This document shows, one piece after another, positions 51,214 to 62,179 of a stretch of 64,000 nt of DNA. The DNA lies in NCBI GenBank assembly GCA_963837455.1, contig CAWINM010000010.1:620001-684000 (forward strand), read 5' to 3'. The position numbers and the translations under genes are program-made. Below the pieces are notes generated by a model. The model made no database searches, had not been told where the DNA came from, and was given only the letters and a program-made list of their open reading frames with translations. The number at the start of each line of letters is the position of its first letter. Position 1 is the first letter of the stretch. This stretch comes from DASYQD01 sp963837455. GTDB lineage: Bacteria; Acidobacteriota; Thermoanaerobaculia; Multivoradales; JAIOJS01.

Positions 51214-52797
51214 ATGTCCGTGCAAGAGCTCAGCGCGCTCCACAAGCGCTACATCGACATCTCGGATCGGTTCAAGTCTTCCTGGACCTACCACCAGTTC
51301 CTCCAGGGGCTGCAGAAGCTGTCGGGCGAGGCGGAGCTGGCCCAGTACGCCACCGAGTTCCAGGCCGTCTACGGGCTGCTCAAGGAGGTCTCCCAGCACC
51401 TCACGGCCTCCAGCACCGAGCGCGTGCGCAACGAGCTGGAGATGGTGGACCGCCGTCTGCAGGATCTCAACCGCTGGCTGTTGCAGGAGGACTCCAAGGT
51501 CGCTCCCTCGCAGCTGCGGATGTTCTTCCAGCGGGTGCGAAATTACAACGAGAGCATCCTCCTCCAGCTGGTCAAGTTCTACCTCTACATGCGTCCGGCG
51601 CTGGATTGGGGGCAGGAGCACCACGACAAGCTCGACTTCCTCGTCACCAAGCTGTCGGAGGAGGCCCAGGGCCCACAGGGACCGTGGGTGCTTCAGGAGC
51701 ACAGCAAGGCGAAGCAGATCTATGCCGGCCTCTGGCAACTGGTGGGCGGGCCGGCCCAGGGCGAGGTGGAGGTCGACGAGCACAAGCGTCACCTCGAGGA
51801 CCTGCGGCGCCAGATGATGCAGGCCGAGACCTTCGACCAGCTCATCGACGGCGAGCTCATCGCCGAGTACCGGCGGTTCAAGTTCCAGCTCGGCCACCTC
51901 TTCTTCCACCCGGAGCTGCTGCTGATCATCGTCGAGACCAACCTCGCCCTGCGCAACCACGTCCAGCAGCTGTACCGCCGCGAGGAGCAGCGCATCGTCG
52001 CCGACTACCAGCGCATCTTCGAGCTCGAGCGGGTGGTGGCGGTCGACACCCAGCTCGACCTCGAGCTCTCCGCCTTCCGCGAGGAGGTCGAGACCTTCGA
52101 GAAGAACCTGCAGAACGAGTCGCTCTCGCTCGACGAGCTGCGCCGCCTGCGGCAGCACGTGCGGACCCTGATTCCGCGCCTCACCAGCGCGCAGTCGTCG
52201 GAGGAGATGTTCAGCGAGCCAGGGGAGCCGCCGCTGACCGCCAGCCAGGAGGTCGCGGTCGCCGCCGCCAAGGCGGCATCGGCTGGCGCCGGGAGCAACG
52301 GTGCCAACGCGGGCGGCGGCGGGTGGGGGGAGGAGCTGCTCAACACCCACCATCGCAGGCTGATGGGTGCGCTGGAGGGGGTCGCCGCCGAGGTGAGCCC
52401 CAAGGTCGCGGCCTTCTCGCCGGAGCTCTACCCCTACCGCCTCGAGGCGCGCGAGGTCGTAGCCTTCCGTCGCCTCAACAAGCCGGAGGGGGACACCGAT
52501 CGCGAGCTCGAGAGCTTCCTGCTGTGGGCGGCTGCCTTGCGGGCCCGCAGCCAGGAGGAGATCGAGGAGATCCGCGGCATCCTCGACGACACCGCGGTCA
52601 CTCGCGATGCCCCGGTCTTCGATCGCGCCAAGGACACGACGCGACTCGCCGATCTCTTCGTCCACCGCTTCGACCACGAGATTGCGCAGACGGTGCTGAC
52701 CGGCGGCAGCGGCGAGGAGGCTCGCGACCTGCAGGTGCTCAAGATGCGCCTGGTGCGCGAGTCCGCCGGGTTGTGGCTGCTCCTCTACAAGCCGTAG
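51214..52797 (+). CDS. Large helical hypothetical protein
   Basis: A 527-residue cytosolic protein, mostly helical, with heptad-like segments (TERVRNELEMVDRRLQDLNR, LDLELSAFREEVETFEKNLQ). A long conserved-looking middle has LGHLFFHPELLLIIVETNLA, and an Ala/Gly-rich linker lies near 345-370. The C-terminal third ends in LVRESAGLWLLLYKP. No enzymatic motif, signal peptide or membrane span is evident. TAGAAT at 51183-51188 is a good -10 and AAGG follows. I do not recognise the family; a scaffolding or complex-forming role is only suggested by composition. The purine nucleoside phosphorylase starts 16 bases later. Confidence 0.65.
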   Translation: MSVQELSALHKRYIDISDRFKSSWTYHQFLQGLQKLSGEAELAQYATEFQAVYGLLKEVSQHLTASSTERVRNELEMVDRRLQDLNRWLLQEDSKVAPSQLRMFFQRVRNYNESILLQLVKFYLYMRPALDWGQEHHDKLDFLVTKLSEEAQGPQGPWVLQEHSKAKQIYAGLWQLVGGPAQGEVEVDEHKRHLEDLRRQMMQAETFDQLIDGELIAEYRRFKFQLGHLFFHPELLLIIVETNLALRNHVQQLYRREEQRIVADYQRIFELERVVAVDTQLDLELSAFREEVETFEKNLQNESLSLDELRRLRQHVRTLIPRLTSAQSSEEMFSEPGEPPLTASQEVAVAAAKAASAGAGSNGANAGGGGWGEELLNTHHRRLMGALEGVAAEVSPKVAAFSPELYPYRLEAREVVAFRRLNKPEGDTDRELESFLLWAAALRARSQEEIEEIRGILDDTAVTRDAPVFDRAKDTTRLADLFVHRFDHEIAQTVLTGGSGEEARDLQVLKMRLVRESAGLWLLLYKP

Positions 52798-52813
52798 TGC
52801 GGCAACGGAGCCG

Positions 52814-53647
52814 ATGAAGCACTGGGTCGAGGAGCTCGGGGCAGCGGCAGCCGCTTGGCGCGAGATGGGTTGGCCGGAGCCCCGTGCGGCCCTGGTGTCG
52901 GGCTCGGGGCTGGCGATGGACTTCGCCCTGCCGAGTGCCGGCAGGATGGCGCTCCAGCACTTCCTCCCCTGGCCGGTGCATGCCGTCGTCGGCCACCCAC
53001 TGGAGGTGGAGCTGCTGCTTCCCGCGGGAGCCGCTCCGGTCGCCTACTTCCGTGGTCGCCTGCACAGCTACCAGGGCTACACCGCGGCGCAGACGGTCTT
53101 CCCGGTTCGCCTCGCCGCCCTGCTCGGCACTCGCGTGCTGTTGCTCACCAACGCCGCCGGCGCCGTTAGCGAGCGACTGCCTCCTGGCCGCCTGACGCTG
53201 GTCACCGACCAGCTCAACCTCACCGGGCTCAATCCGCTATACGGCACGCCGCCGGAAGCCTGGGGGCCGCGTTTCCCGGACATGGTGGAGGCTTACGACC
53301 CGCGCCTGCGGGCCCTCCTTGCCGACCACGCCCTGGCCATCGGGCTCGAGCTCGGTCAGGGGGTCTACGGCGGGCTCGCCGGCCCGAGCTACGAGACTCC
53401 TGCCGAGGTGCGCATGATGCGCACGCTGGGTGCCGACCTGGTGGGAATGTCCACCGTGCTCGAGGTGATCGCCGCGCGCCACATGGGAGTGCGTTGCGCC
53501 TGCATCTCCCTCGCCTCCAACTTCGCGGCCGGCATGGTTGCCGAGTCCCTCGACCACGAGGACGTGCTGGCGGCAGGCAAGGCCGCCGGCCTGCAGCTGC
53601 GGCGTCTCTTCGAGCGGGTGCTGGTCGACCCGGCGCTGACGGTGTAG
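52814..53647 (+). CDS. Purine nucleoside phosphorylase (trimeric type)
   Basis: Phosphorolysis of (deoxy)inosine/guanosine. The 277-residue product has the N-terminal SGSGL phosphate motif, RGRLHSYQGYTA with the His-containing phosphate site, LLTNAAGAVSERLPPG, and the base/ribose site VYGGLAGPSYETPAEVRMMR, MSTVLEVIAARHMG, ISLASNFAAGM. This is the PNP/MTAP low-molecular-mass family. Asn in SLASNFA supports 6-oxopurine preference over MTA. It is closely followed by lysS (27 bases). Confidence 0.93.
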   Translation: MKHWVEELGAAAAAWREMGWPEPRAALVSGSGLAMDFALPSAGRMALQHFLPWPVHAVVGHPLEVELLLPAGAAPVAYFRGRLHSYQGYTAAQTVFPVRLAALLGTRVLLLTNAAGAVSERLPPGRLTLVTDQLNLTGLNPLYGTPPEAWGPRFPDMVEAYDPRLRALLADHALAIGLELGQGVYGGLAGPSYETPAEVRMMRTLGADLVGMSTVLEVIAARHMGVRCACISLASNFAAGMVAESLDHEDVLAAGKAAGLQLRRLFERVLVDPALTV

Positions 53648-53674
53648 GGTGCGCGTCGCCGCCGGCTGAGCGCC

Positions 53675-55171
<1,497 letters not shown>

Positions 55172-55214
55172 CTCGGGCGAGCCTACCCAGCGCCCGAGCC
55201 TCCGCCGTGGGGAG

Positions 55215-55220
55215 TAAGAT
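55215..55220 (+). promoter_or_regulatory. -10-like TAAGAT, 6 nt before the GTG at 55227
   Basis: TAAGAT, six bases, GTG. A GGAG lies just upstream of it, at a spacing too long for normal use. It is a probable start of the accessory-island transcript. Confidence 0.4.
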
Positions 55221-55226
55221 CCTTGC

Positions 55227-55427
55227 GTGGCAGCTCGGGAGGAAGGCCAACTGGACGAGGTCCGCGAGGACGACGGCGAGCCGACGCTCGAGGGTTGCTT
55301 CGCGCCGGACGGGACAGATCTCACGCTCATCGCAGTCGCCCTCGACATGACACCGACCGAGCGGCTCCGCGCACTGCAGGCCATGGCCGACTTCGCGGCG
55401 CTCGTGCGGCGCGGCGATGAAGCCTGA
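55227..55427 (+). CDS. Small antitoxin-like protein paired with a nucleotidyltransferase
   Basis: A 66-residue acidic protein from GTG 55227. Its second half (TLIAVALDMTPTERLRALQA MADFAALV) has the pattern of short proteins encoded just before minimal nucleotidyltransferase genes, where a D-LTLI---L-MTP-ERL helix recurs. It overlaps the next gene by 11 bases. It could act as an antitoxin or obligate partner. The pairing is the main evidence; no activity can be shown from the sequence. Confidence 0.55.
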   Translation: MAAREEGQLDEVREDDGEPTLEGCFAPDGTDLTLIAVALDMTPTERLRALQAMADFAALVRRGDEA

Positions 55428-55908
55428 GTTCCTGGCGCTGCTCGGCGCGTTGCACCACCAGCGGGTCGAGTTCGTCCTCGTCGGCGGCGTCGCTGCTGTC
55501 GTCGCCGGGGCGATCGTCAACACCGAGGATGTCGACGTGGTCTATGCCGGCGACGATGGCAACCTCGAACGATTGCTGGCGGCACTGGAGGCCATAGACT
55601 GCTCTTACCGCGACCCGGCGGGACGAGACATCCGCCCCACGGTGGAGCGCCTGCGCGCGAACCGCGTGAACCTGCTGCGCAGCCGTGCAGGCAAGATCGA
55701 CGCGATGCAAGCGATCGCGCCCAGCTGGGGGTTCCCCGAGGTGCTGGCCCGCTCGCACCCGCTGGAGATCGGCGGCATGCCCATCCACGTGCTCGACCTC
55801 GCGTCCGTCATCGAGTCCAAGGAAACCCTGGGGCGGCCCAAGGACCTCGCCGTCCTGCCCGTCCTGCGCAACACGCTCGAGATGCGACGCGCCCGCGGTC
55901 TGACCTGA
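55417..55908 (+). CDS. Nucleotidyltransferase-fold protein (DUF6036/AbiEii-like)
   Basis: A 163-residue protein with the polymerase-beta-type core: FVLVGGVAAVVAGAIV followed by the catalytic pattern TEDVDVVYAG (DxD), then a C-terminal segment GGMPIHVLDLASVIESKETL. The Lys in ESKETLGRPKD is typical of AbiEii/DUF6036-type proteins. Such proteins are often toxins or defence components. It overlaps the preceding small gene and lies 10 bases before hsdR, so the pair is probably in the restriction operon. Confidence 0.7.
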   Translation: MKPEFLALLGALHHQRVEFVLVGGVAAVVAGAIVNTEDVDVVYAGDDGNLERLLAALEAIDCSYRDPAGRDIRPTVERLRANRVNLLRSRAGKIDAMQAIAPSWGFPEVLARSHPLEIGGMPIHVLDLASVIESKETLGRPKDLAVLPVLRNTLEMRRARGLT

Positions 55909-55918
55909 ACCCCGAGCG

Positions 55919-58782
55919 ATGCCTCTCAAGCCCGAGGCCAAGGCCCGCCAGGCCATCGACGCCGCGCTCGCCGCCGCCGGCTGGATCGTTCAGGACGGCG
56001 CCGACACCAACCTCGCGGCCGGCCCCGGCGTCGCCGTCCGCGAGCTCCGCATGGCCGAGGGGCACGGCATCGCCGACTATCTCCTCTACGTCGACGGCTC
56101 CGCGGTCGGCGCGCTGGAGGCGAAGAGGGCGGGGCACACGCTCGGCGGGGTGGCGGGCCAGGTCCAGAAGTACGGCGAGCGGCTGCCCGGTCACGTGCCG
56201 GCCGCCCTGCGGCCGCTACCGTTTCTCTACCTTGCGAACGGCGAGGAGATCCGCTTTGCCAACCGACTCGACCCCGAGCCGCGGTCGCGCCCGGTGTTCG
56301 CGCCGCACCGGCCCGAGACGCTGCGCGAGTGGCTGCGGGCCGATCCGCTGCCCACCTGGATCCGCGGGTGGCAGCCGGCGCGCGCCGAGCTGGTGGCGGA
56401 GCTGGAGGCCACCGGCTTCGACGCCCCCTCGACCCTGCGCTCCCGACTACGCGCGCTGCCACCGGCGGTGATCCCCGGCCTCTGGCGCAACCAGGTCGAG
56501 GCCATCCGCGGCCTCGAGGCCTCCTTCGCCGCGGACCATCCCCGCGCCCTCGTGCAGATGGCGACCGGCAGCGGCAAGAGCCTCATGGCGGTGGCCGCGA
56601 TCTACCGCCTCATCAAGTTCGGTGGCGCCCGCCGCGTGCTCTTCCTCGTCGATCGCACCAACCTCGGCGAGCAGGCCGAGGACGAGCTGCAGCGCTACCG
56701 CACCTACGACGACCACCGCAAGCTCACCGAGCTCTACGGTGTGCAGCTGCTGCGCGGCAACAAGGTCGCCTCCTCGGCGAAGGTGGTGATCACCACCATC
56801 CAGCGCCTCTACTCCATGCTGCGTGGCGAGGCCGAGCTCGATCCGGCGCTGGAGCAGGGCGCCGAGAGCGGCCCACCGCTGCCCGGCGAGCTCCCTGCCG
56901 TCGCCTACAACCCGGCGCTCCCCCCGAGCTCTTCGACGTCATCTTCATCGACGAGTGCCACCGCAGCATCTACACCCTCTGGCGCCAGGTGCTCGAGTAC
57001 TTCGACGCCTACCTCGTCGGCCTCACCGCGACGCCGGCCAAGCACACCTTCGGCTTCTTCCACAAGAACCTGGTGCAGGGGTACGACCACGAGCAGGCGG
57101 TGGCCGACGGCGTCAACGTCGACTTCGACATCTACCGCATCCGCACCCGCATCACCGCCGCGGGCTCGACCATCGAGGCCGGCCCCGGCGTCGTCGTTCC
57201 CTACCGCGAGCGCCGCTCGCGCGCCACCCGCTGGGAGGCGCCCGACGAGGACATCACCTACACCGCCACCCAGCTCGACCGCGACGTGGTGGCGAAGGAT
57301 CAGATCCGCACCATCGTGCGCACCCTGCGCGACCGCCTGTTCACCGAGATCTTCCCCGGCCGCACCCACGTCCCCAAGACCTTGATCTTCGCCAAGGACG
57401 ACTCCCACGCCGAGGACGTCGTCGACGTCATTCGCGAGGAGTTCGGCAAGGGCGACGACTTCTGCACCAAGATCACCTACAAGACCACCGGCAAGAGCCC
57501 GCGCGACCTCATCCAGGAGTTCCGCACCTCCTACCACCCGCGCATCGCCGTCACCGTCGACATGATCGCCACCGGCACCGACGTACGGCCGATCGAGATC
57601 GTCGTCTTCCTGCGCACCGTGCAGAGCCGCGTCCTCTACGAGCAGATGAAGGGGCGCGGCGTGCGCGTCGTCGGCGCCGACGAGCTGCAGGCGGTCACCC
57701 CCGACGCCGTGGCCAAGACCCACTTCGTGCTGGTCGACTGCGTCGGCGTCTCCGAGAGCCGCATGAACGACACCCGCCCGCTCGATCAGCACCGCGGCGT
57801 CTCCTTCAAGGCGCTCCTCCAGCACGTCAGCCAGGGCGGCACCGACCCCGAGGTGGCGAGCTCCCTCGCCAGCCGCCTGGCGCGCCTCGACCTCCGTCTC
57901 GGCCCCGCCGAGCGCGCCCGCCTCGCCCAGGCCGCCCCCGGCACCGACCTCCACGCCATCGCCCACGGCATCATCGACGCCCTCGACCCCGACCGCCAGC
58001 GCCAGCACGCCCGCGCCCGCCACGCCCTCGGCCCCGACGTCGACCCCGGGCCGCAGCAAGTCGAGGCCGCCGCCCGCGAGCTGGTCAAGACCGCCGTCGC
58101 CCCCCTCGCCACCCAGCCCCAGCTGCGCCAGCTCCTCCAGGACCTCAAGCAGCAGTTCGACCAGGCGATCGACGAGGTGAGCGAGGACGAGCTCCTCGAG
58201 GCCGGCCCCGCCCCCGAGGCCCGCGAGCGCGCCCGCCACCTCGTGCAGTCGTTCGAGGACTACCTCGCCGAGCACCGCGACGAGATCGACGCCCTGCAGT
58301 TCTTCTACTCCCAGCCCCACGCCCGCCGCCTGCGCTTCGCCGACATCAAGGCCCTCGCCGACGCCATCGGCGCCCCACCGCGCCACTGGACCCCCGAGCG
58401 CCTGTGGCAGGCCTATCAGCAGCTCGACGCCCACCGCGTGCGCCGCACCGGCGGCAAGCGCCTGCTCACCGACGTCGTCTCCCTGGTGCGCTACGCCCTC
58501 CACCAGCAGCCCGAGCTCGTCCCCTACGCCGACCAGGTGCGCGCCCGCTTCACCACCTGGCTCGCCCAGCAGCAGTCCGCCGGCCGCACCTTCACCGCCG
58601 ACCAGCAGCTCTGGCTCGAGCTCATGCGCGACCACGTGGCCCGCAGCCTGGAGATCGGCCTCGACGACTTCGACTTGACCCCCTTCGTCGAGCGCGGCGG
58701 GCTGGGGAGGGCGGGGCGAGTGTTCCCGGGAGGAGAGCTCGAGCGGGTGGTGGAGGAGCTGAATGAGGTGCTGGCGGCGTGA
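55919..58782 (+). CDS. hsdR: Type I restriction enzyme R subunit, EcoEI type (frameshifted)
   Basis: ATP-dependent translocase/nuclease subunit, about 955 residues. The N-terminal PD-(D/E)xK nuclease has IADYLLYVDG and ALEAKRAG. Helicase motif I is MATGSGKSLM (about 215), motif II DECH (about 345), motif III LTATP, motif VI region VLYEQMKGRGVRVV. The EcoEI_R_C-type end is FDLTPFVERGGLGRAGRVFP, then ELNEVLAA. The frame breaks near 56918 in a run of C that has six bases where seven restore the frame; both halves otherwise join exactly. This is probably a homopolymer error. The stop overlaps the hsdS start (GTGA). Confidence 0.92.
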
Positions 58783-60374
58783 GAGCGCTGCCGACGGGCT
58801 GGGCGTTCGGAACCGTTGCGGACACCGTCGCACCGGAGCCCGGGTCGCTGACTGACGGCCCGTTTGGCTCGAATCTCAAGACTGAGCACTACACCGAGGC
58901 GGGGCCACGGGTGGTTCGTCTGCAGAACATCGGTGACGGCCGTTTCCTCGACAATCCGGCACACATCTCCGATGGACGATTTGAGCGCCTGCGACGGCAT
59001 GAGGCAAAGCCTGGCGACGTCGTCGTGGCGATGCTGGGCGAAGAAGTACCGCGTGCCTGTCTTGTGCCGCCGACGCTCGGTCCAGCCATCGTCAAGGCCG
59101 ACTGCGCCCGATTACGAGTAGACCGCGACCGCTTCGACGGCGCGTTCGTCATGCAGGCGCTGAACGCTCACCAGACACGCCGCGCCGCAGCAGAGCAGGT
59201 GCACGGTATGGGTCGTCCCCGTTTGGGTCTTGGCCTGCTTCGCGACCTCCGCCTACCGATCGCGCCCCTTCCCGAGCAGCGCCGCATCGTCGATGCCCTC
59301 GACTCCTACCTCACCCGCCTCGACGCCGCGGGCGCCTCCCTGCGCCGCGTCGAGGTCAACCTCGAGCGCTACCGCGCCTCGGTGCTGCAGGCGGCGGTCG
59401 AGGGACGCGTGGTGCCCACCGAGGCCGAGCTGGCGCGCTCCGAGGGCCGCGACTACGAGCCCGCCTCGGTGCTGCTCGAGCGCATCCTCCGTGAGCGCCG
59501 CCGGCGCTGGGAAGAGGAAGAGCTGGCCAGGGGAAGAAGTAAGGCGCGCTACCAGGAGCCCGCGGCGCCCGACACGAGCAGCCTGCCGGAGCTGCCGGAG
59601 GGGTGGTGCTGGGCGACGGTAGAGCAGCTCGAGAGCGGCGACCGCAGGTGCGGGTACGGTGTGCTCGTGCCCGGTCCTGATCTGCCCGACGGCGTCCCAC
59701 TGGTTCGAGTCGGTGATCTTTCCAACGGGCGCATCGAAGCCAATGGGCTGAAGCGGATCTCGAAGACGATCGCCGATCGGTTCTCGCGCACCTACGTGCG
59801 GGGCGGCGAGGTGCTTCTGAGCGTCGTCGGCACGATCGGTAGGACCGCTGTCGTCCCCTCGACTCTCGTCGGGGCCAATGTCGCCCGTGCGATCGCGGTT
59901 CTGCCAGTCGCAACAGGGTTGGCCCCGTCCTGGGTCGAGCTCTGGCTTCGAAGTCCTCAGATGAAGGCAAGAACGTGTGCACTGGCACACGAAGTGGCCC
60001 GGAAGACGCTGAACATTGAGGACGTGCGGCGGGCTTGCGTGGCGATTCCACCGCTGTCTGAACAGCTCAGGATCCGCGAGCGACTCGATGATCTGGAATC
60101 GCTGATCGAGGCTGACGAGGGGGTCATCAAGACGAGCGCTGATCGCCTCTCCCGCCTCCGCCAATCCATCCTCTCCTGGGCCTTCCAGGGCAAGCTGGTG
60201 GACCAGGACCCCGCCGACGAGCCCGCCTCCGTGCTCCTCGAGCGGATCCGCGCTGAGCGGCAGCGGTCGGGTGGCGCTCGTCGTCGCGGTCGCGGCCGGC
60301 GCTCGCGGCAGGTCGAGGCACCGAGCGACGACGGCGTGCCCGGTCACGCCGAGGCGACCGAGAGCCCCGCGTAG
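58779..60374 (+). CDS. hsdS: Type I restriction-modification specificity subunit S
   Basis: The 531-residue protein has two target-recognition domains (about 5-160 and 270-425), each followed by a conserved coiled-coil spacer. CR1 reads APLPEQRRIVDALDSYLTRL (162-181) and CR2 IPPLSEQLRIRERLDDLESL (423-442). The repeated tails EPASVLLERI at 227-236 and 481-490 show the internal duplication typical of HsdS. It determines the bipartite DNA target of the HsdR/M complex. Codon use in TRD2 (59650-60060) is visibly less GC-biased than its surroundings, as expected for exchanged recognition domains. The C-terminal 35 residues are Arg/Glu-rich. It starts at GTG 58779. Confidence 0.93.
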   Translation: MRALPTGWAFGTVADTVAPEPGSLTDGPFGSNLKTEHYTEAGPRVVRLQNIGDGRFLDNPAHISDGRFERLRRHEAKPGDVVVAMLGEEVPRACLVPPTLGPAIVKADCARLRVDRDRFDGAFVMQALNAHQTRRAAAEQVHGMGRPRLGLGLLRDLRLPIAPLPEQRRIVDALDSYLTRLDAAGASLRRVEVNLERYRASVLQAAVEGRVVPTEAELARSEGRDYEPASVLLERILRERRRRWEEEELARGRSKARYQEPAAPDTSSLPELPEGWCWATVEQLESGDRRCGYGVLVPGPDLPDGVPLVRVGDLSNGRIEANGLKRISKTIADRFSRTYVRGGEVLLSVVGTIGRTAVVPSTLVGANVARAIAVLPVATGLAPSWVELWLRSPQMKARTCALAHEVARKTLNIEDVRRACVAIPPLSEQLRIRERLDDLESLIEADEGVIKTSADRLSRLRQSILSWAFQGKLVDQDPADEPASVLLERIRAERQRSGGARRRGRGRRSRQVEAPSDDGVPGHAEATESPA

Positions 60375-60445
60375 CGTGCGCTCTGCGCGCCACCCTCCGC
60401 GGCGGCACCCATCGTCGTGACCGCCGGGTCGTGCGCCGCGCGCAC

Positions 60446-61826
60446 CTACGCGAAGGGCGCCGCCGCGCGCGGGCGCAGGTAGTCGACTGCCCAGGCGACG
60501 TCGACGGGGCCGCCGTCCCAGCTCGGCAGACCGGCCGCCGGGTCGATCGCATCTCGGGTCACCGGCAGCATCGCGCCCGGCTCCGTGTCCCCAGCGACGA
60601 GCAGCCGCGGCGATGCCGGCGCCGTCTCCAGTCGCCGGCCGTCGGGGCGGAAGAACTCCAGTCGCCGGCCGTCGGGGCGGAAGAACCGCACCTCGCCGCG
60701 ACCCGTCGCCTCCACGCGGAACCCCTCCTCGTGCACGGCGCGGTGGTGGCGGCGGCAGAGGAGCACCAGGTTCTCCAGCGTCGTGGCGCCGCCGTCGGCC
60801 CAGTGCTCGACGTGGTGGGCGTCGCACAGGCGCGCGCCGCAGCCCGGGAAGCGGCAACCCCTGTCGCGATGCGCCAGCGCCCGCCGCAACGGCGTCGAGA
60901 CCACCCGCGTGCGTCGCCCGACGTCGAGCGCGCGGCCGTCGGCGCCGTGCCGCATCACCACCAGGGCGGCGTCGCACGCCAGGCGGCGGGACGTTTCCGC
61001 GGGAACGTTTCGGTGGCCGTCGAGCGTCGCGGCGCCCGCGCCATCGACCGCCAGCGCCTCGGCGTCGACGTGCAGCACGACCTGGTAACGGTCGCCGCGG
61101 GTGCCCGGGTCGAAGCCGGCGGCGAGCGCGCTCTCGGCGACGAGGGCGAGGGCGTCGGCGCGGCGCTGCTCGGCGGTGGCGTCGTCGGCAGTACCGGAGC
61201 CCTCGCGCAGGCGCTCGGCGGCGGCGTCGAGCGCCTGCAGCAACGCGGCGCCGGCCTCGGGAGCGAGGCGCGCCTGCACGACGACCATGCCGTCCTCGTC
61301 GGCGTGCAGGCGGAGGTGACGACTCGTGAACCGCCGCTGCTCGGCCTCCATCTCGGCGAGCCGATCGGCGCGCCGCCACGACCGCACCAGCGCCTCGACG
61401 TGCGAGGCGGTGCCGGCCTTGGCGAAGACCAGCAGCTCTGCCTCGGTGGCGGCCGTGGCGACGCGGGTGAGCGCGCGCACTTTGGAGTACGAAAGCTCGC
61501 CGCGGTGCATGGCGGCGGCGATGGCGGGCAGTCTCACCGAGCGCGCGCGCCACCCGCACCTTCTCGCGGGCGGCGCCGAGGTCGAGGCCGGTGCGCCAGG
61601 CGAGCCAGTGCGCGCACGAGCGGAAGCCGCAGCTCCGGCCCTCGCGCAGGTCGAGCTCGCGGATGAGCGTGAGGAGCTGACAGGTGGCCGCCTGGATCTG
61701 CGCCGCGAGCAGCGCGATGCGGTCGCCCAGCGCCTCGAGCTCCTGTCCGCCTGGCGCCTCCGCCCTCGCTTCGTCATCGCCACGAGCCGTGGTTGCGCGC
61801 TGCTCCCCGTGCATCTCCTCGTGCAT
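60446..61826 (-). CDS. DUF222/HNH endonuclease domain protein (frameshifted)
   Basis: Mobile-element-type HNH protein of about 455 residues. The N-terminal DUF222 region has ALGDRIALLAAQIQAATCQL, GFRSCAHWLAWRTGLDLGAA, then HRGELSYSKVRALTRVATAA and VEALVRSWRRAD. The HNH nuclease has CRFPGCGARLCDAHHVEHWA and LENLVLLCRRHHRAVHEEGF. The N- and C-terminal parts lie in different frames joined near 61545 (after EKVRVARALGE), a single-base indel. GGAGG at 61833-61837 is six bases before ATG 61826, which is preferred over ATG 61832. A 30-bp tandem repeat doubles FFRPDGRRLE near the end. It is inserted in reverse orientation between hsdS and hsdM. Confidence 0.85.
60626..60685. repeat. 30-bp perfect tandem repeat inside the HNH gene
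   Basis: Two copies of a 30-base unit starting CTCCAGTCGCCGG, keeping the frame and duplicating ten residues (FFRPDGRRLE). It is probably a slippage product. Confidence 0.85.
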
Positions 61827-62062
61827 GGTCATCCTCCGTACGGCCAGTGTAAGGGCGCTTTTTTCGTGCCCTGGTCGGCCCCCGAAAGGCCCGATTCCGC
61901 CGCCGACCTCCGCGCTCGCCGGCGCGCTCCCGATCGTCGCCAGTGCCCCGCGCCGAAGGCCTGCAGCGAGGCCGCCATTGCGCACTCTCAGCTCGCGAGG
62001 ATCTGTTCCTCAAAAACCTTGTCAAGCCGTCGACCCCCGTCGCCGGGCTTGTGGGGGCTGTG

Positions 62063-62082
62063 GGAAACGCGCAGCGTTTTCC
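62063..62082. repeat. REP-like palindrome 1
   Basis: GGAAACGC, three-base loop, GCGTTTTCC (one bulged T). It lies two bases before the larger palindrome and shares its GGAAA/TTTCC ends. Confidence 0.6.
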
Positions 62083-62084
62083 AA

Positions 62085-62119
62085 GTCCTGCGGAAATCGC
62101 CCCGCGATTTCCGCAGGAC
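62085..62119. repeat. REP-like palindrome 2, perfect 16-bp inverted repeat
   Basis: GTCCTGCGGAAATCGC, loop CCC, and its exact complement. The stem is long enough to act as a transcription block or transposase-recognised REP. Its base composition differs from the surrounding genes. Confidence 0.8.
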
Positions 62120-62163
62120 GGCAGCCTCCACAGGCCATCCGCCTCCTCTCCGTTCCGACCCGC

Positions 62164-62169
62164 TAGACT
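62164..62169 (+). promoter_or_regulatory. -10-like TAGACT, 10 nt before the hsdM ATG
   Basis: TAGACT, ten bases, ATG 62180, with no Shine-Dalgarno between. It suggests that hsdM has its own promoter. Confidence 0.35.
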
Positions 62170-62179
62170 CCTCCCGCCG

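Larger units (their letters stand above)
61827..62179. other. Intergenic region between the HNH gene and hsdM
   Basis: About 350 bases between divergent genes. It carries a T-run (61859-61865), two adjacent REP-like palindromes (62063-62119) and a TAGACT -10 candidate at 62164-62169 for hsdM. No coding sequence was recognised. Confidence 0.5.
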
